Positions 1 to 5,825 of a stretch of DNA of 6,288 bases are shown in pieces. The translations under genes were made by a program, and so were the position numbers. The notes beneath the pieces are model-generated. The model did not search any database, was not told the origin of the DNA, and was given only the letters and a program-made list of their open reading frames with translations. Source of the DNA: Pseudomonadota bacterium (lineage in GTDB: Bacteria; Myxococcota; Polyangia; Polyangiales; Polyangiaceae); NCBI GenBank assembly GCA_023419055.1, contig JAEZYO010000652.1:1-6288 (forward strand), given 5' to 3'. The stretch's first letter is position 1. The number at the start of each line of letters is the position of its first letter.

Positions 1-81
1 TGCGTACGCTGGCGCCGTCACGCCGAGCGCGAACAAAGACAACAAGAGCGCGCACCCTGACCTTACCGCTCGAAAGGACAT
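1..81 (-). CDS. N-terminus of an exported protein (partial, runs off left edge)
   Basis: Reading the minus strand from the ATG at 81 to the window edge gives 27 uninterrupted codons. They form a classical Sec signal peptide: a short basic n-region (MSFRAVRSG), a hydrophobic core (CALLLSLFALGV) and a small-residue end (TAPAYA) whose Ala-Tyr-Ala fits a signal peptidase I site. The start is fixed by a perfect GGAGGG four nucleotides upstream. An in-frame ATG at 93 would add MEGR but overlaps that ribosome site, so I reject it. The single Cys lies before the hydrophobic core, so it is not a lipobox. The mature protein is outside the window and its function cannot be told. It lies downstream of the RarD gene on the same strand, with 168 bp between them, so it probably has its own promoter. 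Confidence 0.7.
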   Translation of the reverse strand, partial: MSFRAVRSGCALLLSLFALGVTAPAYA

Positions 82-85
82 TCGA

Positions 86-91
86 CCCTCC
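86..91 (-). promoter_or_regulatory. Shine-Dalgarno GGAGGG for the left-edge gene
   Basis: The minus strand reads GGAGGG, then TCGA, then ATG at 81. It is the strongest ribosome-binding site in the window and decides the start at 81 over the ATG at 93. Confidence 0.7.
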
Positions 92-182
92 ATGCTGCCA
101 GAAATCGAAAAAAGGCACTACTTCGAAGCCGACGGCGAAATGCCGGCCCGGCAGCGCAATCCGCGCGAAACAACGCGACGGG

Positions 183-207
183 AAAAAGGTGGCCGAAGGT
201 CGCACCC
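183..207 (-). terminator. possible rho-independent terminator downstream of rarD
   Basis: On the minus strand, GGGTG pairs with CACCT across an 11-nt spacer that can itself form CGA/TCG. The stem is followed directly by a run of T, which is rare in this GC-rich sequence. It lies about 45 nt after the RarD stop and before the left-edge gene, a fitting place. The stem is short and bulged, so this is only a candidate. Confidence 0.35.
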
Positions 208-230
208 AGGACGACGCGCGCGCCCGCTGA

Positions 231-251
231 AAGGCCGCGAGAACCGGCCTT
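231..251 (-). terminator. hairpin overlapping the rarD stop codon
   Basis: AAGGCCG (231-237) and CGGCCTT (245-251) form a perfect 7-bp stem around a 7-nt loop. On the minus strand the right arm includes part of the TAA stop of rarD, and the stem ends in CCTTTCA, a weak U tract. It may act as a weak terminator or as a 3'-end stabiliser together with the hairpin further downstream at 183-207. Confidence 0.35.
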
Positions 252-1182
252 AACGCGCGCGCTTCGCCCAGCGTAACGAGTGCGCCGTCCACAGGCTCTC
301 GGCGCTGTAGACCGCGAGACCGAACCAGATCAGCGCGAAGCCGAGCGCCTTCTCGTGCCCGAACGGCTCGTGCCAGACGAGCACGCCCAATAAAAGCTGG
401 GTGGTGGGCGCCACATATTGAAGGAGCCCCATCAACGAGAGCGGGATCCGCCGAGCACCCGCGGCGAACAAGATGAGCGGTCCCGTCGTGAGCGGGCCCG
501 ACATGAGGAGCAGTGTTCGATCCATGGCGCTCCCCGTGACGAAGCCGCTCTGCCCCTGAACGACGAGCCAGCCCAGGTACAGCAGGGAAAACGGAAAGAG
601 CAGCGTGGTCTCGAGGGTCAAGCCCTCCAAGGCGCCGAGCTTCGCCGTCTTTCGCAAGAGGCCATAAGTCCCGAAAGAGGCGGCGAGCGAGAGCCCGATC
701 CACGGAAGCTCGCCGACCAATGTCGTCAGCCAGAGCACTCCCGCCGCCGCGAGCGCGATGGCGATCCACTGCAGGCGGCGCAGGTGCTCCTTCAGAACGA
801 CCACGCCGAGCAGGACGCTCACCAGCGGGTTGATGAAGTAACCGAGGCTCGCGTCCACCACGCGACCGGTCGTGACCGCGTAGATGTAGATGAACCAGTT
901 GATCGAGAGGCACGCCGCGCTCGCCGCGAAGCCGAGCAAGAGCGCGCGCGAGCGCCGCACCTGATCGAACCAGGCCCAGCGCTTCCTCACCGCGAGCACG
1001 CCGTAGAGCAGCAGCACCGACCAGACGATTCGGTGCACCAGAAACTCGAGCGGCCGCACCGGGACCGCCTTGAAGTAGAGCGGGAACAGGCCCCAGCTCG
1101 CGTAGGCCGTGAAGCTGAAGAGCATGCCGGCCCGCTGGCTTGCCAGCGAAGGAGCGGGTGCGGGAACGGGGGCAGAAGCCAA
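250..1182 (-). CDS. rarD: RarD-type EamA/DMT family permease
   Basis: This is a 310-residue inner-membrane protein of the drug/metabolite transporter superfamily, close to E. coli RarD (about 296 residues). About ten hydrophobic segments fill residues 20-295. RarD hallmarks visible are the N-terminal AYASWGLFPLYFKAV (about 26-40), HRIVWS (50-55), NWFIYIYAV (95-103), SLGYFINPL (112-120) followed by LKEHLRRLQW, SFGTYGLLRK (169-178), QYVAPT (255-260) and a final IWFGLAVYSAE helix. The family is named after chloramphenicol sensitivity in Pseudomonas; its physiological substrate is not firmly established, so I assign none. The start is uncertain: the TTG at 1182 has no clear ribosome site, while the ATG at 1125 would remove the Ala/Pro-rich first 19 residues (291 aa) but also the Arg-Ala-Gly that usually precedes helix 1. 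It lies 83 bp downstream of the head-GIN gene on the same strand, and an intergenic stem-loop separates them. Confidence 0.9.
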   Translation of the reverse strand: MASAPVPAPAPSLASQRAGMLFSFTAYASWGLFPLYFKAVPVRPLEFLVHRIVWSVLLLYGVLAVRKRWAWFDQVRRSRALLLGFAASAACLSINWFIYIYAVTTGRVVDASLGYFINPLVSVLLGVVVLKEHLRRLQWIAIALAAAGVLWLTTLVGELPWIGLSLAASFGTYGLLRKTAKLGALEGLTLETTLLFPFSLLYLGWLVVQGQSGFVTGSAMDRTLLLMSGPLTTGPLILFAAGARRIPLSLMGLLQYVAPTTQLLLGVLVWHEPFGHEKALGFALIWFGLAVYSAESLWTAHSLRWAKRAR

Positions 1183-1227
1183 GGCCCGGCGAAACGTAGC
1201 GCTCCGGGCCCGGCTGTCACCCCCACA

Positions 1228-1258
1228 GTACGAAGCCGAACCGGTGAGGCTTCTGTAC
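1228..1258. other. intergenic stem-loop between head-GIN gene and rarD
   Basis: GTAC-GAAGCC (1228-1237) is complementary to GGCTTC-T-GTAC (1248-1258). This gives ten base pairs with one bulged base and a 10-nt loop that itself contains ACCGGT. It begins just after the stop of the head-GIN gene. No U tract follows on either strand, so it is not a standard intrinsic terminator. mRNA 3'-end stabilisation or attenuation into rarD would fit its position. Confidence 0.45.
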
Positions 1259-1265
1259 GGGAGCT

Positions 1266-1964
1266 TCAGCGAAACGAGACGTCGGAGCCGCCGCTCGTAT
1301 CGACGTTACGTTCCTGCGGGTTCCCGTAGACCGTCACGTCGCTGCCTCCCGAGGCGTCGATGGTGGCGCTCTGCGATGCGCTGGCCGAGACGTCCGAACC
1401 GCCGCTCGCGTCGACCTGGAGGAGCTCCGTGGCGAGAGCGCTGTCCACGGCGGAGCCTCCCGAGGCGTCGATGAAGAGCTCACGCGCAGCGCCGGCGAGA
1501 TCGATGTCACTGCCACCGCTCGCCTCGGCGCCGACACCCGCGGCGTAAACCGTCACGTCGAGATCGCTGCCGCCCGAAGCTTCGAGGCTCACGTAGCTTT
1601 CTTCGTCACCGCCGACCTCGCCCTCGAGATCGGAGCCGTCCTCGAGCTCGACGAACTCGATGACCGGCGCTCTGACGTAGATCCGAGCGCCGCCGCTCGG
1701 CTCGAGGTTCACGTCATCTTCGGTGCTGAGCACCAGATCGCCTCCCTCGATGCGGCTCTCGACGTACTGGAGCAAGTTTTCGTCCAGCCAGAGACGGAGC
1801 CCCGGCTCGCCGAGCTCGACCTGGACGTCGAGGCCGTTCTCGACGCGGATGCCGCGAAAATCGTCGACTCGTCGCAGCTCTTCCACGAGGTGACCGTTCC
1901 CCTCGATGGTTTCGTTGCAGCCAGCCAGGAACATCAAGCAAAGCGTGCCGATCCAGGTCTTCAT
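1266..1964 (-). CDS. head-GIN (DUF2807) domain lipoprotein
   Basis: This 232-residue protein carries a lipoprotein signal peptide: MKTW, a hydrophobic stretch, and the lipobox LAGC with Cys16 as the lipidated residue. From residue 25 on it reads VEELRRVDDFRGIRVENG, the typical opening of the head-GIN/DUF2807 family (putative auto-transporter adhesin head domain), followed by the family's polar beta-strand pattern. Residues 128-232 are a ladder of 18-19-residue coils, each starting with [ED]ASGGS or a near match. More degenerate coils begin at about 88 (EPSGGA) and 108 (EDGSDL), which is consistent with a right-handed beta-helix. The ATG at 1964 is preferred over the TTG at 1976 because GGAG lies five bases upstream and overlaps the TTG alternative. 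The protein is strongly acidic and is probably anchored in an outer or inner membrane leaflet. Its biological role is unknown; adhesin or envelope-structural functions are only family-level suggestions. Confidence 0.85.
   Translation of the reverse strand: MKTWIGTLCLMFLAGCNETIEGNGHLVEELRRVDDFRGIRVENGLDVQVELGEPGLRLWLDENLLQYVESRIEGGDLVLSTEDDVNLEPSGGARIYVRAPVIEFVELEDGSDLEGEVGGDEESYVSLEASGGSDLDVTVYAAGVGAEASGGSDIDLAGAARELFIDASGGSAVDSALATELLQVDASGGSDVSASASQSATIDASGGSDVTVYGNPQERNVDTSGGSDVSFR
1269..1583 (-). repeat. SGGS beta-helix ladder in the head-GIN lipoprotein
   Basis: Six consecutive coils (protein residues 128-232) begin EASGGS, EASGGS, DASGGS, DASGGS, DASGGS and DTSGGS, with a period of 19, 19, 19, 18 and 19 residues and a final 11-residue half-coil. 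The repeated motif also shows at the DNA level as gcc-gcc-cga-like blocks. The coils between the motifs differ, so this is structural repetition and not recent tandem duplication. Confidence 0.8.
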
Positions 1965-1969
1965 GGTCT

Positions 1970-1973
1970 CTCC
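1970..1973 (-). promoter_or_regulatory. ribosome-binding site fixing the head-GIN start
   Basis: The minus strand reads GGGAGAGACC immediately before the ATG at 1964, with the GGAG core five bases from the start codon. This is why the 232-residue form was chosen. Confidence 0.6.
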
Positions 1974-2134
1974 CAAAGGCTTCGACCCCTCCGTGCCCGC
2001 TGGTTCGCCGATCGTTCAATCCTCGGCGCGAGGCGGAGCGCGACAGTCGTGACGTGATGGTCCCGCAACGGGGAAGTGGGCGAACGTGCCCGGCCCGTGC
2101 TGGTCCGCTTCCTGCACCCCTAGGGGCGGCCACC

Positions 2135-2608
2135 ATGGAACGACGCAGCCCTCAGGAACGAATGAGCCTGGTGCTCTCCGAGGATCGACTCGACGCATCG
2201 GAGCCGGATCTCGACGACGCGGAAGTGGGCGAGTTCTTGACCCGCTATGGCCAGGCGCTGAGCGCGGGCGACGTCCAGACGATCGCCGATCTCTGGAACT
2301 ATCCGGCGCTCGTGTTGAGCGACGAGGGCCTGCGTGCCGTCAGCGGGCGCGAAGAGGTGGAGACGTTCTTCGAAGGCTCGAAGGCGGACTACGCCGCGCG
2401 CGGGATCGAGAGCACGCGCCCGGACATCGTGCGCCTCGAGTGGGTGACGGACCGCATCGCGCTCGTCGACGTGCGCTGGCCCTGCCTGGACGAGCGCGGG
2501 CTCGAGCGCGGCGAGGAGTGGGGAACTTATACCCTGCGGGTAGACGACGACGGGCACTTGAAGCTCTGCGTCGCGCTGCTGCGCGGCGCCTCGAGCGAGA
2601 CCCACTGA
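2135..2608 (+). CDS. NTF2/SnoaL-like small cytoplasmic protein
   Basis: This 157-residue protein has no signal peptide or membrane segment. Residues 31-150 follow the NTF2-like (SnoaL/DUF4440 type) plan: an opening helix (VGEFLTRYGQALSAGD), then IADLWNYPALVLSDEG, a second helix around EEVETFFEGS (74-82), and a curved sheet from about residue 97 on (IVRLEWVTDRIALVDVRW, WGTYTLRVDD, HLKLCVALLRG). Members are ligand-pocket proteins, isomerases/cyclases or stress-associated proteins. No catalytic set is recognisable, so I name no reaction. The start is ambiguous: the ATG at 2135 has AGGGG 8 bases upstream, whereas the ATG at 2162 (148 aa) has AGGA four bases upstream and would begin closer to the folded domain. 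In-frame codons before 2135 are Pro/Gly/Ala-rich and unlikely to be translated. The gene is divergent from the head-GIN gene. Confidence 0.75.
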   Translation: MERRSPQERMSLVLSEDRLDASEPDLDDAEVGEFLTRYGQALSAGDVQTIADLWNYPALVLSDEGLRAVSGREEVETFFEGSKADYAARGIESTRPDIVRLEWVTDRIALVDVRWPCLDERGLERGEEWGTYTLRVDDDGHLKLCVALLRGASSETH

Positions 2609-2856
2609 ACCCGCCGCCGAGCGATCGTTGAGCCGTCCGAGCCGAGCGCGGTCACTGAACGAAGCCGTCACCTTTGCGGCAACGGGTCGAGGTTGTCGAC
2701 TCGGCAGAAGACTGTGACCTGACCGGAACCAGTACCAGCTCCACGCGTGAAAAAGGCACGAGTACGGCCGCCTTTGAATTCTCTGCGCCGCGCTCGTTGA
2801 TCGAAGCTCACGCAGCGGCGCTCACCGGCAGCAGTTCGAGCGAGCGAGAAAATCTC

Positions 2857-4863
2857 ATGGCGGTGAGAAACGAATCTTTCTTGGTGCGGCTTGCGCTCCT
2901 CGGCGCGGTGGGGCTCGCTGGCCTTCAAGCGTGCCAGGGCAGGATCCTCGACGGCTCGGTCGCGCCGGCTTCCGAAGCGGAGACCACGGGCGGCGCGGGG
3001 GGATCGCCGCCCGCGGCGGGTGGTCCCTCGGCGAGCGGAGGCTCGGGCTCGGTGTCTCCGGCGGGAGGAAGCGCGGGCTCACCTGCGGCTTGCGGTGCGG
3101 GACAGGTGGAGTGCTCGGGCACGTGCACCTCGCTTGAGGTCGACAACGCGAACTGTGGCGCGTGCGCCTCGGCGTGCGCGCTCGGTCAGAGCTGTTCGGG
3201 CGGCGGCTGTACGTGTAGCGGCGGTGGCGTGGATTGCGGCGCGGGCTGCGTGGACACGCTGACCGACGCGACGAACTGCGGTACCTGCGGCAATGCTTGC
3301 TCGAGCGGCCAGAGCTGCGTCGAGGGTGCCTGTCAGTGCCTCTCGGGCCTGAGCGCCTGCACGTCGGGCTGCGTCGATCTCCAGTCGGACGCGACGAGCT
3401 GCGGCGCGTGCGGGAACGCGTGCGGTCAGGGCTACGTGTGCAGCAACGGGAGCTGTTCGCTCGACTGCGCGTCCGGCCTCGCGCAGTGCGGCCAGGAGTG
3501 CGTCGACACCAAGACGAGCAGCAAGCATTGCGGCGCGTGCAACGCGGCGTGCCCCGCGGCGCAGAGCTGCAGCGGAGGCGAGTGCGCGTGCACCGACGGC
3601 CAGGCGCTCTGCGGCGATCAGTGCGTGAACACGCAGAGCAGCAACACGCACTGCGGCGGCTGCAACCAGCCGTGCAGCGGCGGCCAGTCGTGCTCGGGCG
3701 GCGCCTGCGCGTGCCCGAGCGGTCAGACGTCCTGCAACGGCTCGTGCGTGAACACGCAGAGCAGCAACGCGCACTGCGGCGGCTGCAACCAGGCGTGCGG
3801 CACGGGTCAAACCTGCTCGGCGGGTACCTGCCAGTGCGGCTCCGGTCAGACGTCTTGCGGGGGCTCGTGCGTGAACACGCAGAGCAGCAACGCGCACTGC
3901 GGCGGCTGCAACAAGCCGTGCTCGAACGGCCAGACCTGCTCGGGCGGCGTGTGTAGCGGCGGGCCCACCGGCAAGGCGTTCAGTCAGTGTCGCTTCCATT
4001 TCGGGACGGTCGACTCGAAGGCGCGCAACAACGCGGCGCTCACCGCACAGCTCGACTACTTCGTTCCGGGGTGGCTCGGCCAGGCCAACACCTTCGACAT
4101 GAACTACGTCTGCAATGACACCAAGGCGGGCGCGGTCTTCCAGAATTTGACGCCCGCCGTGGTCGCGTACGTGATCGCCTTCAAGGCGCGACGCGACGCG
4201 GGGCTCCAGGACTGCAACGTCTCGGGCAACACGAACCTCTGCAAGTACGGCGCGACGTTCATCCGCCAGAACCGCGCGGCCATCCTCGACGTCTACAAGT
4301 CCTACGCGCAGGGCTTCGCGAGCTGCTACGGCACCACCAAGCCGATGATCTGGCTCATGGAGCCGGATTTCTACCAGTACCACGCAGGTGGTGACGCCAA
4401 CGCGCTCACGCAAGCCGAGGCGGGGCAGCTCATGGCGGAAATCGTCTCGACGGTGCGCTCGGCGATGCCGAACGCCATCTTCTCGATGGATGTCTCGCCG
4501 TGGGTCGGTCAGAACGGCAAGGACAACGGCGCTCAGTGGTTCGGTAACTTCACCATGAGTGACTTTACCTTCATCAATACTTCCGGCGGCGGCACCGCGG
4601 CCGGCAACACGCGCATTCGTCCCGAGAACGAGATGACCTGGGCAGGGGTCTACTCGGTGACCAAGAAGCCTATCTTGGCCGATACCGGCTACGGCGTGGC
4701 CGGGACGCCCACCGGTCACGATGCGAACTGGGACTCCGTCTCGAACCTCAACGCTCGCATCGCGAACGGCGTGGTCGGGATCGCGCAGTACAACCCGAAC
4801 TCGAACTGGGGCTCGACCATCAGCAGCATTCGGTCGCAGCTCGGCGCCGTCGGGTGTTACTGA
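2857..4863 (+). CDS. Cys-rich repeat lipoprotein with TIM-barrel glycosidase-like domain
   Basis: This 668-residue exported protein has four parts. Residues 1-26 are a lipoprotein signal peptide (basic start, hydrophobic core, LQAC with Cys26). Residues 27-78 are a Gly/Ser/Ala/Pro-rich linker. Residues 79-366 are seven tandem 41-residue repeats with eight Cys each (56 Cys). Residues 374-668 are a globular domain with six further Cys (378, 419, 453, 462, 490, 667). The last domain alternates strands and helices like a beta/alpha barrel: FDMNYV (413-418), PMIWLMEPDFYQY (about 496-508), FSMDVSPW (542-549), DFTFIN (569-574), KPILADTGYG (604-613) and GIAQYNPN (641-648). The Glu at the end of the presumed strand 4 and an acidic residue at strand 7 resemble clan GH-A glycoside hydrolases. 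Its activity is inferred, not shown. The frame stays open upstream to 2674, but the signal peptide fixes the start at 2857, where the ribosome site is weak. The stop overlaps the next gene. Similar repeats are often misannotated in myxobacterial genomes. Confidence 0.85.
   Translation: MAVRNESFLVRLALLGAVGLAGLQACQGRILDGSVAPASEAETTGGAGGSPPAAGGPSASGGSGSVSPAGGSAGSPAACGAGQVECSGTCTSLEVDNANCGACASACALGQSCSGGGCTCSGGGVDCGAGCVDTLTDATNCGTCGNACSSGQSCVEGACQCLSGLSACTSGCVDLQSDATSCGACGNACGQGYVCSNGSCSLDCASGLAQCGQECVDTKTSSKHCGACNAACPAAQSCSGGECACTDGQALCGDQCVNTQSSNTHCGGCNQPCSGGQSCSGGACACPSGQTSCNGSCVNTQSSNAHCGGCNQACGTGQTCSAGTCQCGSGQTSCGGSCVNTQSSNAHCGGCNKPCSNGQTCSGGVCSGGPTGKAFSQCRFHFGTVDSKARNNAALTAQLDYFVPGWLGQANTFDMNYVCNDTKAGAVFQNLTPAVVAYVIAFKARRDAGLQDCNVSGNTNLCKYGATFIRQNRAAILDVYKSYAQGFASCYGTTKPMIWLMEPDFYQYHAGGDANALTQAEAGQLMAEIVSTVRSAMPNAIFSMDVSPWVGQNGKDNGAQWFGNFTMSDFTFINTSGGGTAAGNTRIRPENEMTWAGVYSVTKKPILADTGYGVAGTPTGHDANWDSVSNLNARIANGVVGIAQYNPNSNWGSTISSIRSQLGAVGCY
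3091..3954 (+). repeat. seven tandem 8-cysteine repeats (about 123 bp each)
   Basis: The consensus is C-x6-C-x3-C-x9-C-x2-C-x3-C-x5-C-x4-C, then one residue to the next unit. Units start at Cys79, 120, 161, 204, 245, 286 and 327; only the junction before unit 4 has two extra residues. The block after the third Cys (VNTQSSNxHCGGCN) is almost invariant in units 5-7 and drifts towards the N-terminal units. At the DNA level, 3739-3789 and 3862-3912 are identical over 51 bp at an exact offset of 123 bp. All cysteines are kept in all seven units, pointing to disulfide-stabilised extracellular modules that act as a rigid stalk or binding array. Confidence 0.9.
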
Positions 4864-5822
4864 AGCGCGCGCTCCTCTTCGCGTTTGCGCTCGCGGCGTG
4901 CTCGGAGCGGCGCGCACCCGAGGCCGCGGCGCAACCGGAGCTCACGTGCAGCGCTCCGCGCCGCGATTTCGGTCGCGTGCTCGAGGGTCAACGTCTGCTG
5001 CACGCTTTCCGATTGGAGAACCGGAGCTCGACCCCCCTCGTCGTTCACGGGGTGGACGGCGGCTACGCTTGCAAGGCGGCGGCGGTGCCGCCGGGCGTCG
5101 CGGCGCGCGACGGCGCGACGCTCGAGGTGGCGTGTGAGACCACGGGACACCCGGCGCGTTTGCTCGAGCGCTTGACGGTGCGATCGAACGCGTCGCCGCT
5201 CGAGCTCGAGCTCGCCGCCGAGGTCGAGCCGCTGCTCGCGTTCGAGACCACGCTGGTCGAGCTCAGGACTCGCTTCGGTGCGCCTCTGGAGCGCAAGATC
5301 GGCCTCACGGGACCGCTGCTGTCGCGCGCGGAGCTCCGAGTCGTCGAGGTGACCCTCGCCGGAGTCGAGGTAACGGTGGTCGACGGTGAGAAGGCGCTCG
5401 AGCTGCGCTCGCCAGCGAGCGAAGTCGGCGTCGGAGCGGGACACGTGCGCGTGGCGACGGGTCTCGAGCACCCGAAGGAGCTCACGCTGCCGTACTCGTT
5501 CGAGGTGAAGGGCAACCTCACGATCGAGCCGGAGCGCCCGTACGTGAATCTGCGCCTCCCCGGTCCGAAGCAGGTCGCGTTCTCCGTCACGAGCACGCGT
5601 GACGACTTCGTCCTTCGATCCGTCGAGGTGAGCGAGGGCCCCTTCGAGGCGCGCTTCGAGCGGCGCGCGGCGCGCGTTTACGAGGTTCAGGCGCGGGTGC
5701 GTGACGACGCGATGCCCGACGATCGCGGGTTTTCCGGCGAGCTCGTGCTCGCGAGCAACGACCCGTCCGAGCCGCGCAAGGTCGTGCCGCTCTTCGCGCT
5801 CGGAGTTCCGAACCCCGACTAG
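4854..5822 (+). CDS. DUF1573-like Ig-fold lipoprotein
   Basis: This 322-residue protein begins with a lipoprotein signal peptide (basic KR, hydrophobic core, LAAC with Cys16). Residues 32-110 match the DUF1573/ASH-type Ig-like plan: RRDFGRVLEGQ, HAFRLENRSSTPLVV, then a Gly-containing turn, PPGVAARDGATLEVAC and a strand-rich end. The C-terminus has a second such unit ending in LASNDPSEPRKVVPLFALG, where SNDP is typical of these domains; the middle (about 110-230) is beta-rich and less clear. The family's usual Ser-Cys-Gly-Cys turn is replaced by GGYACKAA, leaving one Cys. The GTG at 4854 is the only start that includes the signal peptide. It overlaps the upstream stop by 10 nt without its own ribosome site, indicating translational coupling. 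The function is unknown; DUF1573 proteins are commonly envelope-associated. Confidence 0.75.
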   Translation: MLLKRALLFAFALAACSERRAPEAAAQPELTCSAPRRDFGRVLEGQRLLHAFRLENRSSTPLVVHGVDGGYACKAAAVPPGVAARDGATLEVACETTGHPARLLERLTVRSNASPLELELAAEVEPLLAFETTLVELRTRFGAPLERKIGLTGPLLSRAELRVVEVTLAGVEVTVVDGEKALELRSPASEVGVGAGHVRVATGLEHPKELTLPYSFEVKGNLTIEPERPYVNLRLPGPKQVAFSVTSTRDDFVLRSVEVSEGPFEARFERRAARVYEVQARVRDDAMPDDRGFSGELVLASNDPSEPRKVVPLFALGVPNPD

Positions 5823-5825
5823 GCT

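Noticed and set aside
418..1329. 303-codon plus-strand frame opposite rarD
   Set aside because: Its product would be Arg/Glu/Gln-rich without domains, while the minus strand encodes a clear RarD permease.
2752..2775. Inverted repeat AAAGGC / GCCTTT upstream of the Cys-repeat gene
   Set aside because: The stem is only 6 bp with a 12-nt loop and no U tract, and it is far from any stop; most likely chance.
2674..2856. N-terminal extension of the Cys-repeat lipoprotein
   Set aside because: It would put 61 polar residues before a lipoprotein signal peptide, which would block export; the start at 2857 fits.
2609..2856. Search for a promoter or small gene between the NTF2-like and Cys-repeat genes
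   Set aside because: No convincing -35/-10 pair, no open frame with a ribosome site and no terminator were found, although a promoter must exist here unless the genes are co-transcribed.
3091..3954. CRISPR-like array because of regular 123-bp periodicity
   Set aside because: The repeats are coding, in frame, adjacent without unique spacers, and preserve eight Cys per unit.
3234..3956. 240-codon plus-strand frame inside the Cys repeats
   Set aside because: It is a frame-shifted Arg-rich reading of the repeat array with no independent features.
3079..4917. 612-codon open frame on the minus strand opposite the Cys-repeat gene
   Set aside because: It is an Ala/Arg/Val-rich low-complexity shadow of a high-GC gene. 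The plus strand has a signal peptide, conserved Cys spacing and a folded domain.
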